Positions 1 to 8,762 of a DNA stretch of 38,857 bases are shown in pieces. The translations under genes and the position numbers were made by a program. The stretch's first letter is position 1. Every line of letters begins with the position of its first letter. The stretch spans positions 1-38,857 of the forward strand of contig NZ_JAQGKL010000040.1 in NCBI RefSeq assembly GCF_028290105.1, in the 5' to 3' direction. The DNA comes from Methylobacterium sp. Lineage in GTDB: Bacteria; Pseudomonadota; Alphaproteobacteria; Rhizobiales; Beijerinckiaceae. The notes below the pieces were generated by a model that did no database searches, had not been told where the DNA came from, and saw nothing but the letters and a program-made list of their open reading frames with translations.

Positions 1-264
1 CTCCTGCGCGACGCGCAGCTTGCGCGGCTGGGCCATGGCCCGGCGGGCGGCGCGCACCCGGCGTCGGCGCGGGCGCGGGCTCTCGGAGGTGGCGCCGATG
101 TATCCGCCGACGATGCCGCCCACCACCGCCCCCACGGGACCGCCCACGAGCGCGCCCGCCACCACGCCGGTACCGACGCCCACCGTGGTCTTGCTCGCGG
201 CCAAGGCGGCCTGGGGCACCGCCAGCGCGCCGACGAGCAGAACAGCGCAGGTGAATCTCTTCAT
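1..264 (-). CDS. Glycine-zipper exported protein (3' end cut by window)
   Basis: This open frame on the minus strand begins with ATG at 264 and runs off the left edge after 88 codons. An AGGA lies 11 bases upstream of the start. The product starts with a clear signal peptide (MKRFTCAVLLVGALAVPQAA). It continues with a Gly-rich stretch of GxxxG type (VGVGTGVVAGALVGGPVGAV, then VGGIVGGYIG), which is the pattern of glycine-zipper membrane-associated proteins. A very basic Arg-rich tail follows. Its role is unknown; such proteins usually sit in the cell envelope. The gene at 29564 encodes another small glycine-zipper protein of similar plan. A plus-strand frame over the same bases looks like a shadow. 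Confidence 0.65.
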   Translation of the reverse strand, partial: MKRFTCAVLLVGALAVPQAALAASKTTVGVGTGVVAGALVGGPVGAVVGGIVGGYIGATSESPRPRRRRVRAARRAMAQPRKLRVAQE

Positions 265-390
265 GGTGATCGAACATCCTGATTTCGGCGGTGATCTCTG
301 ACGGTTCACCGTGACGAAATCTGGGCCGTTCCGGCACAAGGCTTTGATCGAGGGAGCGAGGACAGTCGAGGCGTGCCGCGCGCCGGCACT

Positions 391-1731
391 TCAGGCGCGG
401 GCGACCGCATCTGCATTGGCGCAGGCCGTCCCGACGATGTCGATCACCTCTCCAAAGCCCGGGCGCGCATCGAGGTCGGGCTGGGTGCAGGCCGTCTCGA
501 GGTCGCGCAAGGGACCCTGCGCGATGCCCGCGCGGGTGAGGAGTTCGCCGAGCAGCAGCCCCCAGGCCCGCATCTCGATCCGCCGCAGGGCGTCCCCAGC
601 CGCGCCGTCGGGCAGGGTGGAGGCGGCGCCGAAATCGCTGACCACCGCCGCCCCCTGCGCCCCGTCCCACAGGATGTTGTGGCCGTAGAGATCGCCGTGC
701 AGGATCTGGCGGGCGTGCAGGTGGGCGCAGGCCCGCGCCGCGCCATGCGCGATGCGCAGGGCCACATCCGGCGCCAGGGCGAGGGCGGGGTCGTAGACGT
801 CGCGGCTGCAACTCGCCAGGCTCGGCGGGCCGGCGAGCACCCGCCACGCGGCCGGGAGAAGCGGCATCACGAGCCCGTCCGCCCCCTGCGGATGGTCGGC
901 GATGCGCCCCAGCGCCCCGGTCAGGTTGGGATGCGTGCCGGCCGCGAGGCAGGCCGCCATCTCGCGCTCCGGCAAGCCGTCGCTCGTCATCGCGCCCTTG
1001 AAGAGCTTGAGCGCAACGGCCTCCGGGGGCGCGCCGCCCCTGTGCCAGAGCGCGCGGTGCACCCGCCCCGAGGCGCCTTCGCCCAGCAGCGCGCCGGGTT
1101 CCAGGTCGCCCCAGGGCACGCGGGGTACGGGAGGCAAAACGGGCTCGCCCTCGAAGGGATTGCCGGCGAACGAGGTCCAGGCGAGGCGCGGCAGGGCGGT
1201 GAGCCAGGGGGGCAGCGCGTCGAGCCGGTTGGCGGCGAGCCGCACCAGTTCGAGGTTGGGGGCGTCGGCGAGGCTCGCCGGCAGGGACCGCAGGGCGTTG
1301 CCCGAGAGCATCAGCTTCTGCAGCAGGGGCCGCTCGCCGAGCGCCTTGGGCAGGCGTCCGATCCGGTTGTCGGTGAGCGTCAGCCAGCGCAGGGCCGGGG
1401 GCAGGGCTTCACCCGGCACCTCGACGAGGCCGGTGGCGCGAAAGCCGACCTGGCTCAGCGCCGGGCAATCCCCGAGCACCGGGGGCAGGCGGGTGAAGCG
1501 GTTGCCGGAGCAGAACAGCACGCGCAGGTTCTCGAGGCGGCCGAAATCCTCCGGCAGATCGGTCAGCGCGCCGCCGCTGAGGTCCAGCAGTTCGAGCGTG
1601 TCGGAGAGGCCCAGGATCTCGCGCGGGAACTCGGTGAGGCCGGGGGGAAAGCGCAGCTCCCGCGCACCCGCGCAGTCGCCCCGGCGCAGGGCATCGAGGA
1701 GGCTTCGCGATTCGGGGAGGCTCGCCGTCAT
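391..1731 (-). CDS. Leucine-rich repeat protein kinase
   Basis: The 446-residue protein has an N-terminal set of leucine-rich repeats (about residues 45-200, repeating LxxLxLxxNxLxxLP) and a C-terminal eukaryotic-type Ser/Thr kinase fold (about 210-440). Kinase landmarks are visible: glycine loop GEGASGRV (217-224), VALK lysine K242, catalytic loop HGDLYGHN with D347 and N352, and DFG with D366. HRD is replaced by HGD, so activation-loop control by the Arg is probably absent. No membrane segment or signal peptide is seen, so it is likely cytoplasmic. It lies 25 bp downstream of xerC on the same strand and may be cotranscribed. Substrate unknown. The kinase call is secure from motifs; LRR-kinase fusions are unusual in bacteria. 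Confidence 0.88.
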   Translation of the reverse strand: MTASLPESRSLLDALRRGDCAGARELRFPPGLTEFPREILGLSDTLELLDLSGGALTDLPEDFGRLENLRVLFCSGNRFTRLPPVLGDCPALSQVGFRATGLVEVPGEALPPALRWLTLTDNRIGRLPKALGERPLLQKLMLSGNALRSLPASLADAPNLELVRLAANRLDALPPWLTALPRLAWTSFAGNPFEGEPVLPPVPRVPWGDLEPGALLGEGASGRVHRALWHRGGAPPEAVALKLFKGAMTSDGLPEREMAACLAAGTHPNLTGALGRIADHPQGADGLVMPLLPAAWRVLAGPPSLASCSRDVYDPALALAPDVALRIAHGAARACAHLHARQILHGDLYGHNILWDGAQGAAVVSDFGAASTLPDGAAGDALRRIEMRAWGLLLGELLTRAGIAQGPLRDLETACTQPDLDARPGFGEVIDIVGTACANADAVARA

Positions 1732-1756
1732 CGGGTCGGGGCGGGGACGTGTCGGG

Positions 1757-2845
1757 TCATGCGCCCGGTCCTAGCGCGGGGACGGATGCCGGCGCACGGC
1801 TTTTCTCGCGCGAAGCCAGCGCCCGGGCGGGTGCGGTGCCGGCGCGCGGATGCGCGGCATCGAACGCCTCCATCAGGCGGGTGGCGTCGATCTTGGTGTA
1901 GAGCTGCGTCGTCGAGAGCGAGGCGTGGCCGAGAAGCTCCTGGATCGCCCGCAACTCGCCCTGGCGGGCGAGCAGATGCGTGGCGAAGGAGTGGCGCAGC
2001 GCATGTGGCGTTGCGCTCTCGGGCAGGCCGAGCGCCCCGCGCATGGAGGCGACCGCGTACTGGATGATCCGGGGCGAGAGCGGACCGCCCTTGGCGCCGA
2101 GGAAGAGGGGACCGTCGGGCACGAGGGTGTAGGGACACGCGGTGACGTAGGCGGCGACGGCGGCGCCGACGACCGGCAGCACCGGCACCATCCGGGTCTT
2201 GGCCCCCTTGCCCAGCACCGTGACGGCGTCGATCCCCGGGCCGGGCGCGTCCTTGGCGAGCAGCCCGAGGGCTTCCGAGATGCGCAGGCCCGAGCCGTAC
2301 AGGAGGGCGAGCACGGCGGCGTCGCGGGCCAGAATCCAGGGCTCGCGGTCCTCGCCGGCCCGGAGCTCCAGCCCCGTCATCGCCCGGGCGGCGGGGATCG
2401 GGATCGGCCGGGGCAGGCGCCGCTCGACCTTGGGCGAGCGCACGGCGCCGAGCGCCGCCACGGTGCCGTGGCCCTCGCGCTCGATGTGGCGGGCAAACGA
2501 GCGCAGGCCCGCCAGCGCCCGCATCAGGGAGCGCCCGCCGACGCCGTCGGCCCGGCGCGCGGCCATGAAGGCGCGCACGTCGCGGGGTTTCAGGGCGACG
2601 AGGCTCGGAATACCGGGCGTGCCATGGCGGGCGGCGCGATGGGCCAGAAACTGGCGCAGGTCGCGGGCATAGGCCTCGACGGTGTTGGCCGAGAGGCGCC
2701 GCTCGCGGGCGAGTTCGTCCTGCCAGGCGAGCGCCGCGGCCCGCAGGGCCGCATCGCCGGGGAACGCGAACGCGTCCGCCGCCGAGGCGGGCCCGGCGGC
2801 GGGGAGAAGGGCGGTCGCGGGCTCGGTCACGGGGGATGCGCTCAT
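1757..2845 (-). CDS. xerC: Tyrosine recombinase XerC
   Basis: This 362-residue tyrosine recombinase acts with XerD at dif to resolve chromosome dimers. The N-terminal SAM-like core-binding domain spans about residues 35-125. The catalytic domain shows the full set: R188 (GSGLRISEAL), K213 (LGKGAKTR), H281 and R284 (HALRHSFATHLL), H307 (GHASLSTTQ) and nucleophile Y316 (QLYT). It is somewhat longer than the usual ~300 residues because of an Ala-rich N-terminal leader and a C-terminal tail of about 35 residues. It could be another XerC/D-like recombinase, but the spacing and motifs fit housekeeping XerC and no mobile-element genes surround it. Confidence 0.9.
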   Translation of the reverse strand: MSASPVTEPATALLPAAGPASAADAFAFPGDAALRAAALAWQDELARERRLSANTVEAYARDLRQFLAHRAARHGTPGIPSLVALKPRDVRAFMAARRADGVGGRSLMRALAGLRSFARHIEREGHGTVAALGAVRSPKVERRLPRPIPIPAARAMTGLELRAGEDREPWILARDAAVLALLYGSGLRISEALGLLAKDAPGPGIDAVTVLGKGAKTRMVPVLPVVGAAVAAYVTACPYTLVPDGPLFLGAKGGPLSPRIIQYAVASMRGALGLPESATPHALRHSFATHLLARQGELRAIQELLGHASLSTTQLYTKIDATRLMEAFDAAHPRAGTAPARALASREKSRAPASVPALGPGA

Positions 2846-2890
2846 CCGCCCATCAAGCCCTCAGAGGCGTTGATGCTCCGTTGCGCGCCG

Positions 2891-3724
2891 TTACTTCAGG
2901 CGCGCGGCGGCCCAGGCGATGTGGTCGGCCATGAAGGTCGAGATGAAGTAGTAGGAGTGGTCGTAGCCCTCGCGCATGTTGAGGGTCAGCGGAATGCCCG
3001 CTTTCTCGCAGGCCTCTTCGAGGAGCCAGGGCCGCAGGCCGTCCTGCAGGAAGCTGTCGGCCGTGCCCTGATCGACCAGGAACTCCGGGAAGCGCTTGCC
3101 GTCTTCGATCAGCGCGGTGGCGTCGTGGGCGCGCCAGGCGGCGGTGTCGGTCCCGAGATACTTCTCGAACGCGGGCTTCGACCAGCCGGCGGTGGAGGGC
3201 TGGGCGATCGGCGCGAAGGCCGAGCAGGACTTGAAGCGGTCCGGATAGGTCAGCGCGATGGTGAGCGCGCCGTGGCCGCCCATGGAATGGCCGAAGATGC
3301 CCTGGCGGGACATGTCGGCGGGGAATTCCTTGGCGATGAGGGCGGGCAGCTCCTCGGTGACGTAGCTCCACATCCGATAGTTCGTGGCGTAGGGCGCCTG
3401 CGTGGCGTCCAGGTAGAAGCCGGCGCCCGATCCGAATTGCCAGTTGTCCGCCTCGTCCGGGATGCCGGGGCCGCGCGGGCTGGTATCGGGGGCCACGATG
3501 ATGACGCCGTGCTCGGCGGCCGCCTTGCGGTACTCGCCCTTGTCCATGACGTTGGCGTGCGTGCAGGTGAGGCCGGACAGGTACCACAGCACCGGGACCG
3601 GGCCGGTCTCGGCCTGGGGCGGCACGAACAGCGCGAAGGTCATCGGACAGCCCGTGGTCTGCGCCTCGTGCTTGTAGACGCCCTGCGTGCCGCCATGGGC
3701 GCGGGCCTTCGAGATGGTTTCCAT
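2891..3724 (-). CDS. fghA: S-formylglutathione hydrolase
   Basis: It hydrolyses S-formylglutathione to formate and glutathione, the second step of glutathione-linked formaldehyde oxidation. The 277-residue length is typical of the esterase D family. The catalytic triad is readable: S147 in GHSMGGHGAL, D223 in DQGTADSF and H256 in GYDHSYYF. The ATG at 3724 is preceded by AGGAG eight bases upstream, which fixes the start; a much longer open frame continues upstream only as read-through of the neighbouring gene's antisense frame. It lies downstream of and on the same strand as the S-(hydroxymethyl)glutathione dehydrogenase gene, separated by 179 bp with two hairpins. The pair completes the formaldehyde-to-formate route in the cytoplasm. 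Confidence 0.95.
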   Translation of the reverse strand: METISKARAHGGTQGVYKHEAQTTGCPMTFALFVPPQAETGPVPVLWYLSGLTCTHANVMDKGEYRKAAAEHGVIIVAPDTSPRGPGIPDEADNWQFGSGAGFYLDATQAPYATNYRMWSYVTEELPALIAKEFPADMSRQGIFGHSMGGHGALTIALTYPDRFKSCSAFAPIAQPSTAGWSKPAFEKYLGTDTAAWRAHDATALIEDGKRFPEFLVDQGTADSFLQDGLRPWLLEEACEKAGIPLTLNMREGYDHSYYFISTFMADHIAWAAARLK

Positions 3725-3835
3725 GGTGTGCTCTCCTGCTGGGGCGATGGCCCCGCTTCGGGGCATGGGTGGGGTTGCCGAATGAAGGATCGGGCTCTCC
3801 GTTTCCCTCTCCCCGCTTCCCGTTGCTCCGCGACG

Positions 3836-3893
3836 CCCCTGCCCCGCGTCAGGGGGAGGGGGCCCGAGCCCGACCCGGCAAGCCCGGGTCGGG
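3836..3893. repeat. Two GC-rich hairpins between frmA and fghA
   Basis: The first element is a CCCCTG/CAGGGG stem (3836-3841 with 3849-3854). The second is a perfect 10-bp stem, CCCGACCCGG at 3869-3878 and CCGGGTCGGG at 3884-3893, with a 5-nt loop. The second lies 11 bp past the stop of the dehydrogenase gene. There is no T-tract on either strand, so it is a weak intrinsic terminator at best. It may instead be an mRNA-stabilising hairpin or a dispersed palindromic repeat. Which of these it is cannot be decided from one copy. Confidence 0.5.
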
Positions 3894-3903
3894 ACGATGT
3901 CGG

Positions 3904-5043
3904 CTAGTAGACCACCACGGACCGGATCGACTTGCCCTCGTGCATGAGGTCGAAGCCGTGGTTGATGTCCTCGAGCGGCATGGTGTGGGTGATCAGGTCG
4001 TCGATGTTGATCTTGCCCTCCATGTACCAGTCCACGATCTTCGGCACGTCGGTCCGGCCGCGGGCGCCACCGAAGGCCGAGCCCTTCCAGACGCGGCCGG
4101 TGACGAGTTGGAACGGGCGGGTCGAGATTTCCTTGCCGGCCTCCGCCACGCCGATGACGATCGACTCGCCCCAGCCACGATGGCAGCACTCGAGGGCCTG
4201 GCGCATCACGTTGACGTTGCCGGTGCAGTCGAACGAGAAGTCGGCGCCGCCGCCGGTCACGTCGAGGATCGCCTGGACGACGTGATCGTTGCCGACCTCC
4301 TTCGGGTTGATGAAGTGGGTCATGCCGAACTTCTTCGCCATCTCCTGCTTGTCCGGATTGATGTCGACGCCGATGATCTTGTCGGCACCGACCATCCGGG
4401 CGGCCTGGAGCACGTTGAGGCCGATGCCGCCGAGGCCGAACACGACGACGTTGGCGCCGGGCCAGACCTTGGCCGTGTAGATCACCGCGCCGATGCCGGT
4501 GGTGACGCCGCAGCCGATGTAGCAGATCTTGTCGAAGGGGGCGTCTTCGCGGATCTTGGCGAGCGCGATGGCCGGCAGGACGGTAAAGTTCGAGAACGTC
4601 GAGCAGCCCATGTAGTGGAACACGGTGTTGGAGCCGCCCGGGCTGCCGCCGGTGGAGACGCAGGAGAAGCGCGAGGTGCCGTCCGGCATCACGCCCTGTC
4701 CCTGCGTGGCGCGGATCGCGGTGCACAGGTTGGTGCGCTGCGACAGGCAGGACTTACAGTTGCGGCATTCCGGGGTGTAGAGCGGGATGACGTGGTCGCC
4801 GACCTTCAGACCGGTCACGCCGGCGCCGAGTTCGCGCACGATGCCCGCGCCCTCGTGGCCGAGGATCGCCGGGAACTTGCCCTCGGAATCGAGGCCCGAC
4901 AGGGTGTAGGCGTCGGTGTGGCAGATGCCGGTGGCCATCAGCTCGACGAGAACCTCGCCGGCCTTGGGCCCTTCGATGTCGATGGTCTCGATGGTGAGGG
5001 GCTTCTTGGCCTCCCACGCGACCGCGGCGCGCGTCTTCATCAC
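3904..5043 (-). CDS. frmA: S-(hydroxymethyl)glutathione dehydrogenase (class III alcohol dehydrogenase)
   Basis: It oxidises S-(hydroxymethyl)glutathione to S-formylglutathione with NAD+, removing formaldehyde. The 379 residues match the class III zinc ADH family. Visible features are catalytic zinc residues C41 and H63-E64 (GICHTDAY, LGHEGAG), four structural-zinc cysteines at about 93, 96, 99 and 107, and the Rossmann motif GLGGIGLN followed by the NAD-selecting Asp in IGVDIN. The frame starts MM; AGGA seven bases before the first ATG supports 5043. It is followed on the same strand by fghA. Methylotrophs may run this in parallel with tetrahydromethanopterin-linked oxidation, which is not in this window. 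Other names in use are adhC and flhA. Confidence 0.95.
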   Translation of the reverse strand: MMKTRAAVAWEAKKPLTIETIDIEGPKAGEVLVELMATGICHTDAYTLSGLDSEGKFPAILGHEGAGIVRELGAGVTGLKVGDHVIPLYTPECRNCKSCLSQRTNLCTAIRATQGQGVMPDGTSRFSCVSTGGSPGGSNTVFHYMGCSTFSNFTVLPAIALAKIREDAPFDKICYIGCGVTTGIGAVIYTAKVWPGANVVVFGLGGIGLNVLQAARMVGADKIIGVDINPDKQEMAKKFGMTHFINPKEVGNDHVVQAILDVTGGGADFSFDCTGNVNVMRQALECCHRGWGESIVIGVAEAGKEISTRPFQLVTGRVWKGSAFGGARGRTDVPKIVDWYMEGKINIDDLITHTMPLEDINHGFDLMHEGKSIRSVVVY

Positions 5044-5325
5044 GTGTTCCTATTGTCTGGACGATCACGGACGGCGTCGAACTGCCGACTCTTCGGTGCG
5101 CCTCGCTCAGAGGGCGGCACGCCGAACGGCCCGAAAATCTGGCGTGTGTTTGAGGGTTCTCGCGCCCGGATGCAATGTCCAGGGCCGGATTTGGCGGAAA
5201 AGCCATGCTCTGCACGCGCCCGATGGCGCGTCGGACCACGCCCGAAACCGCGTGTCCGCGGACGATTATGCTATCGGGATCGGGGCAGGGTTCGCTCGGA
5301 TCGGCGCAGCGGCAGCGGAGGGACG

Positions 5326-5946
5326 ATGCAGGACTGGGATGCGCGCACGGAGGCCCTGGCCGCCCCCGCGGTGGCCCGCAACCGCGAGTCCATCCTCGCG
5401 GCGTTGCGCGACGTCCTGCCGGCTTCCGGCACCGTCCTGGAGGTTGCGAGCGGGACCGGCGAGCACGTGGTCCACTTCGCCGCCGCCCTGCCGGCCCTGA
5501 CCTGGCAGCCGAGCGACCCGGAGCCGGCCTATCGCCGCAGCATCGCGGCCCACGCGCGGGCCGCCGGCCTCGCCAACCTCCGCCCGCCCCTCGACCTCGA
5601 CGCGGCCTCGGCCCCCTGGCCGATCCGCCGGACCGACGCGATCCTGTGCATCAACATGATCCACATCGCGCCTTGGGCCGCGACCCTCGGGTTGATGGAG
5701 CAGGCGGGCCGAATCCTGGCGCCGGGCGGCCCGCTGTTCCTCTACGGGGCGTTCCGCGAGAACGGGCGCCACACCACCGACAGCAACGCGGCCTTCGACG
5801 CCGACCTGCAGATGCGCGATCCGCGCTGGGGCGTGCGTGACCTCGAGGCGGTCGTCCGCGTGGCCGAGGACCGGGGCTTGCGGCTGGACCGGCGGATGAC
5901 GCTGCCGGCCAACAATCTGGGACTGGTCTTTCGGCGGACCGGGTGA
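5326..5946 (+). CDS. DUF938-family SAM-dependent methyltransferase
   Basis: This 206-residue protein carries a class I methyltransferase motif I (VLEVASGTGEHVVHFA) and matches what I know of the DUF938 family (relatives of METTL26), including INMIHIAPW, GPLFLYGAFRENGRHT and a final NNLGLVFRR. The substrate is not established for the family. The ATG at 5326 is preceded by GGAGGG, an excellent ribosome binding site. It is divergent from frmA across 282 bp. Nothing in the sequence ties it to formaldehyde metabolism beyond adjacency. Confidence 0.85.
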   Translation: MQDWDARTEALAAPAVARNRESILAALRDVLPASGTVLEVASGTGEHVVHFAAALPALTWQPSDPEPAYRRSIAAHARAAGLANLRPPLDLDAASAPWPIRRTDAILCINMIHIAPWAATLGLMEQAGRILAPGGPLFLYGAFRENGRHTTDSNAAFDADLQMRDPRWGVRDLEAVVRVAEDRGLRLDRRMTLPANNLGLVFRRTG

Positions 5947-6091
5947 GGAAAAGTCGAGGGTTGGTGCCGTCACGGTCGCTTGGCCAGCCGGACCGGAGAT
6001 CTCGAGCCTCTCGTGGATGAGGATTACTTCAGGAATATTCGTCGGGCGCGCGAATGACCATTGGCGCGCTCAACCTGAAGGCCAATCGGCC

Positions 6092-6137
6092 AGAATTTCC
6101 AAATAACATGGATAGAATTCAGGATGATTTAACATCC
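6092..6137. promoter_or_regulatory. AT-richer leader of the hybrid kinase with a small inverted repeat
   Basis: The 254 bp between the methyltransferase gene and the histidine kinase gene are noticeably less GC-rich than their surroundings. They contain a repeated AGAATT (6092 and 6114) and an inverted repeat GGATG-ATTTAA-CATCC (6122-6137) about 64 bp before the kinase start. This is a plausible promoter or operator zone, but no convincing -35/-10 pair could be assigned. Confidence 0.3.
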
Positions 6138-6200
6138 CCCCTGCTATCGCACGCCCTTCGTGTCTGGATGCCTGAGACGGGAATGAGGTTGTAACGATCC

Positions 6201-8711
6201 GTGGCCATGCCAACCTTGAGTTCCGGGATCAGAGGTATCGCCGTTGCCTTGGGTCTCGCCATACCTGTCATCGTCGCGGGCAACCTGTATCAGGAGCATC
6301 AGCACGAGCTTCGCGCGGCGGAGACCTACACCGCCAACACGACCCGTGCGCTGGAGCAGCACGCCGCCCGCACCCTAGAGACGGTCGATACCTACCTGCA
6401 GACCGTGATCTCCCTCGTGGGCTCACGACTGGACAGCGTTCCCGCCTCGGTGATCCATGACGCCCTGCGCGAGCGGCTCTCGCAGTCCCGGCATCTGAAC
6501 AACATCCTCATCACCGACGCGAACGGCCAATTGAGCCACGACGCGACGGCCTTCCCGTCTCGGACCTTGGACCTCGCCGACCGCGACTATTTCCAGGTGT
6601 TGCGGAGCAATCCGAGCATCGGACTCTATGTCGGCCAACCGATTGTCGGCCGACAGACGAAGCTCCCGAGCCTGCCGCTCGCACGTCGGATCAACAATCC
6701 GGATGGTTCTTTCGGGGGCGTCATCGTCGCCATGATCAATCCGGCGGCGTTCCAGGAGGTCTACGATGCTCTGGATCTCGGACCCGGCGCGACCCTCGGC
6801 TTATGGCGCGAGGACGGAACCCTGCTTGTGCGCGCGCCCCACGTGCCCGAGCTCATCGGGAGGAACTACGCGTCTTCCGAGAACTACAAGCGTTACATCC
6901 TGCCCAAGCAAACCAAGCCCTTCTGGTCCTTGGGATCGACGGACGGCGTCGCGCGGGTTCTGGCGATCGGCTTCGTCCAATCCTATCCTCTTTACGTAAG
7001 CGCCACCCAAACGCGCAACACGGCGTTGAGCAGCTGGTACAAGACCGCCGCGGTCCAGGGCGCGATCGCCGGTGGACTGACCCTCGTTCTCTTTCTGGCC
7101 CTGTGGTCGCTGGCGCGCGACATCTCGGACCGGCAGAATCACGCCAGGGAACTGCTCAAAGCCAAGGAGGCCGCGGAATCGGCGACGCTCGCCAAGAGCG
7201 AGTTCCTGGCCAGCATGAGCCACGAATTGCGCACGCCGCTCAACGCCATCATCGGTTTCTCCCGCCTGATGGTCGAGGAGCGCGACATGGCGATGCCGAC
7301 GATGCATCGCTACGCCCGCCTGGTTCAGGACGCCAGCACCACCCTCCTGTCCATCGTCAACGACGTGCTCGACGTCTCGAAGCTGGAGACGGGCAACCTC
7401 GACCTCGACCCGCACCCTTTCTCGCCCCGCGACCTCGTCGAGAGCGTCGCGATCCTGCTGCGGGGCGAGGCCGAAGCGAAGGGGCTCGCACTTCACGTGG
7501 AGGCCGAACCGTCCTTGCCGCTTACGCTCGTGGGTGACGACACGCGCCTGAGGCAGGTCTTGCTCAACCTGCTCTCGAATGCGGTCAAATTCACCGCGAA
7601 GGGCATGGTTTGGGTGTTCGTGGGCTGCGAAGGCGAGGAGAACGGCGTCGCGCGGGTCCGCTTCTCGGTGATGGACACCGGCATCGGGATACCGGCCGAC
7701 AAGCAACACCGGCTGTTCAAGCGCTTCAGCCAGGTCGACAACTCGACGGCGCGCCAATTCGGCGGCACCGGCCTCGGCCTGGCGATCTGCAAGAGCCTCG
7801 TCGAGGTGATGGGCGGCAGCATCGTCGTCGAGAGCGTGGAGGGCGAAGGCACGATGTTCTCGTTCGTGCTCGACCTGCCGGTGGCCGAGGCGATCCCTGC
7901 GCCGCAGGATGCGGCCGTGCCGCGTTCGGCCTCGGCATCCGCGCGGGGCGCCCACATCCTCCTGGCCGAGGACGTGGAGATGAACCAGGAACTGGCGGTC
8001 GCCCTCCTGACCAGATGGGGTCACACCGTCGAGGTCGCGCCCGACGGCGCCGCCGCGGTCGCCGCGGTGATGAGAACCCGCTTCGATCTGGTGCTGATGG
8101 ACGTGCAGATGCCGGTGATGGACGGCATCGAGGCGACGCGGCGGATCAGGGCCCTGGGCGGCAGCTACGCCACGTTGCCCATCGTGGCGATGACCGCCAA
8201 CGTCATGTCCCGTGACATCGCCATTTGCCGCGAGGCCGGTGTCGACGACCACATCGGCAAGCCGTTCGTGCCCGACGCCTTGCGGCTCCTGGTCGAACGC
8301 CTCACCGCTTCGAAGAGCCAGAAGATTTCCGATCCGGCGGGTGAAGCCGGGGTTGCGGGCCATGCGATCCTCGATCTGGCCGTCCTCGACGATCTGACCG
8401 CGTTGATGGGACCGGCCCGCGTCAGGTCGCTGCTGGTCAAGCTGAACACGCACCTGGAGAAAAATCCGCTGCCGACGACGAACCTCGCCATGCTGCGCTT
8501 CGAAGCGCATGCCCTGATCTCGTGGAGCGGCATGCTCGGTCTGCGCGAACTTTCGGACGCCTGCCGCAGCCTGGAATCCGCGTGTGAGGGCGTGGACGGA
8601 AGGCGCCTTCAATTCCCCGCCCGTCTGGTCGCCGCACAGGGAGCCGTGGAGCGCGCAAAGACCCGGCTCGCGAACCACCTCGCGTCCCTACCCGACGAAC
8701 AGGCCGCGTGA
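6201..8711 (+). CDS. Hybrid sensor histidine kinase with PDC sensor, receiver and HPt domains
   Basis: The 836-residue product starts with a membrane helix (about 10-27), a periplasmic PDC/dCache-like sensor (about 40-275) and a second helix (about 283-303). HisKA follows with H341 in [14 protein letters not shown], then HATPase with [16 protein letters not shown] and [10 protein letters not shown] receiver domain has D634 in [13 protein letters not shown], and an HPt-like segment has H770 in FEAHALISW. The architecture is a full phosphorelay in one chain. No response regulator gene is next to it, so the output partner is elsewhere. The start is GTG 6201 or ATG 6207; both give the same protein apart from two residues. 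The gene and its leader are less GC-biased than neighbours, which may indicate transfer. The ligand is unknown. Confidence 0.88.
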   Translation: MAMPTLSSGIRGIAVALGLAIPVIVAGNLYQEHQHELRAAETYTANTTRALEQHAARTLETVDTYLQTVISLVGSRLDSVPASVIHDALRERLSQSRHLNNILITDANGQLSHDATAFPSRTLDLADRDYFQVLRSNPSIGLYVGQPIVGRQTKLPSLPLARRINNPDGSFGGVIVAMINPAAFQEVYDALDLGPGATLGLWREDGTLLVRAPHVPELIGRNYASSENYKRYILPKQTKPFWSLGSTDGVARVLAIGFVQSYPLYVSATQTRNTALSSWYKTAAVQGAIAGGLTLVLFLALWSLARDISDRQNHARELLKAKEAAESATLAKSEFLASMSHELRTPLNAIIGFSRLMVEERDMAMPTMHRYARLVQDASTTLLSIVNDVLDVSKLETGNLDLDPHPFSPRDLVESVAILLRGEAEAKGLALHVEAEPSLPLTLVGDDTRLRQVLLNLLSNAVKFTAKGMVWVFVGCEGEENGVARVRFSVMDTGIGIPADKQHRLFKRFSQVDNSTARQFGGTGLGLAICKSLVEVMGGSIVVESVEGEGTMFSFVLDLPVAEAIPAPQDAAVPRSASASARGAHILLAEDVEMNQELAVALLTRWGHTVEVAPDGAAAVAAVMRTRFDLVLMDVQMPVMDGIEATRRIRALGGSYATLPIVAMTANVMSRDIAICREAGVDDHIGKPFVPDALRLLVERLTASKSQKISDPAGEAGVAGHAILDLAVLDDLTALMGPARVRSLLVKLNTHLEKNPLPTTNLAMLRFEAHALISWSGMLGLRELSDACRSLESACEGVDGRRLQFPARLVAAQGAVERAKTRLANHLASLPDEQAA

Positions 8712-8762
8712 CGGTGGCGTGAGGCAACACCGGATTCCGGAAGACAGACCCCTGGCCGAGGA

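Noticed and set aside
264..390. Possible EcfG-type stress promoter (GGAAC ... CGTT) before the glycine-zipper gene
   Set aside because: GGAAC is present but the -10 part does not match CGTT at the right distance; not convincing.
373..2067. Long plus-strand open frame (564 codons) opposite the LRR kinase and xerC
   Set aside because: It runs antisense to two genes with clear catalytic motifs, is Arg/Gly/Ala-rich without domains, and is the usual high-GC shadow.
1757..2845. Possible integron or phage integrase marking a mobile element
   Set aside because: Motifs and size fit housekeeping XerC; no att repeats, cassette array or phage genes are near.
1850..3907. Plus-strand frame of 685 codons across xerC and fghA
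   Set aside because: Antisense to two recognised enzymes and spans their intergenic DNA; no recognisable domain.
5044..5325. Possible riboswitch or formaldehyde-responsive operator between frmA and the methyltransferase
   Set aside because: Only scattered short hairpins; no conserved riboswitch core or clear dyad was found.
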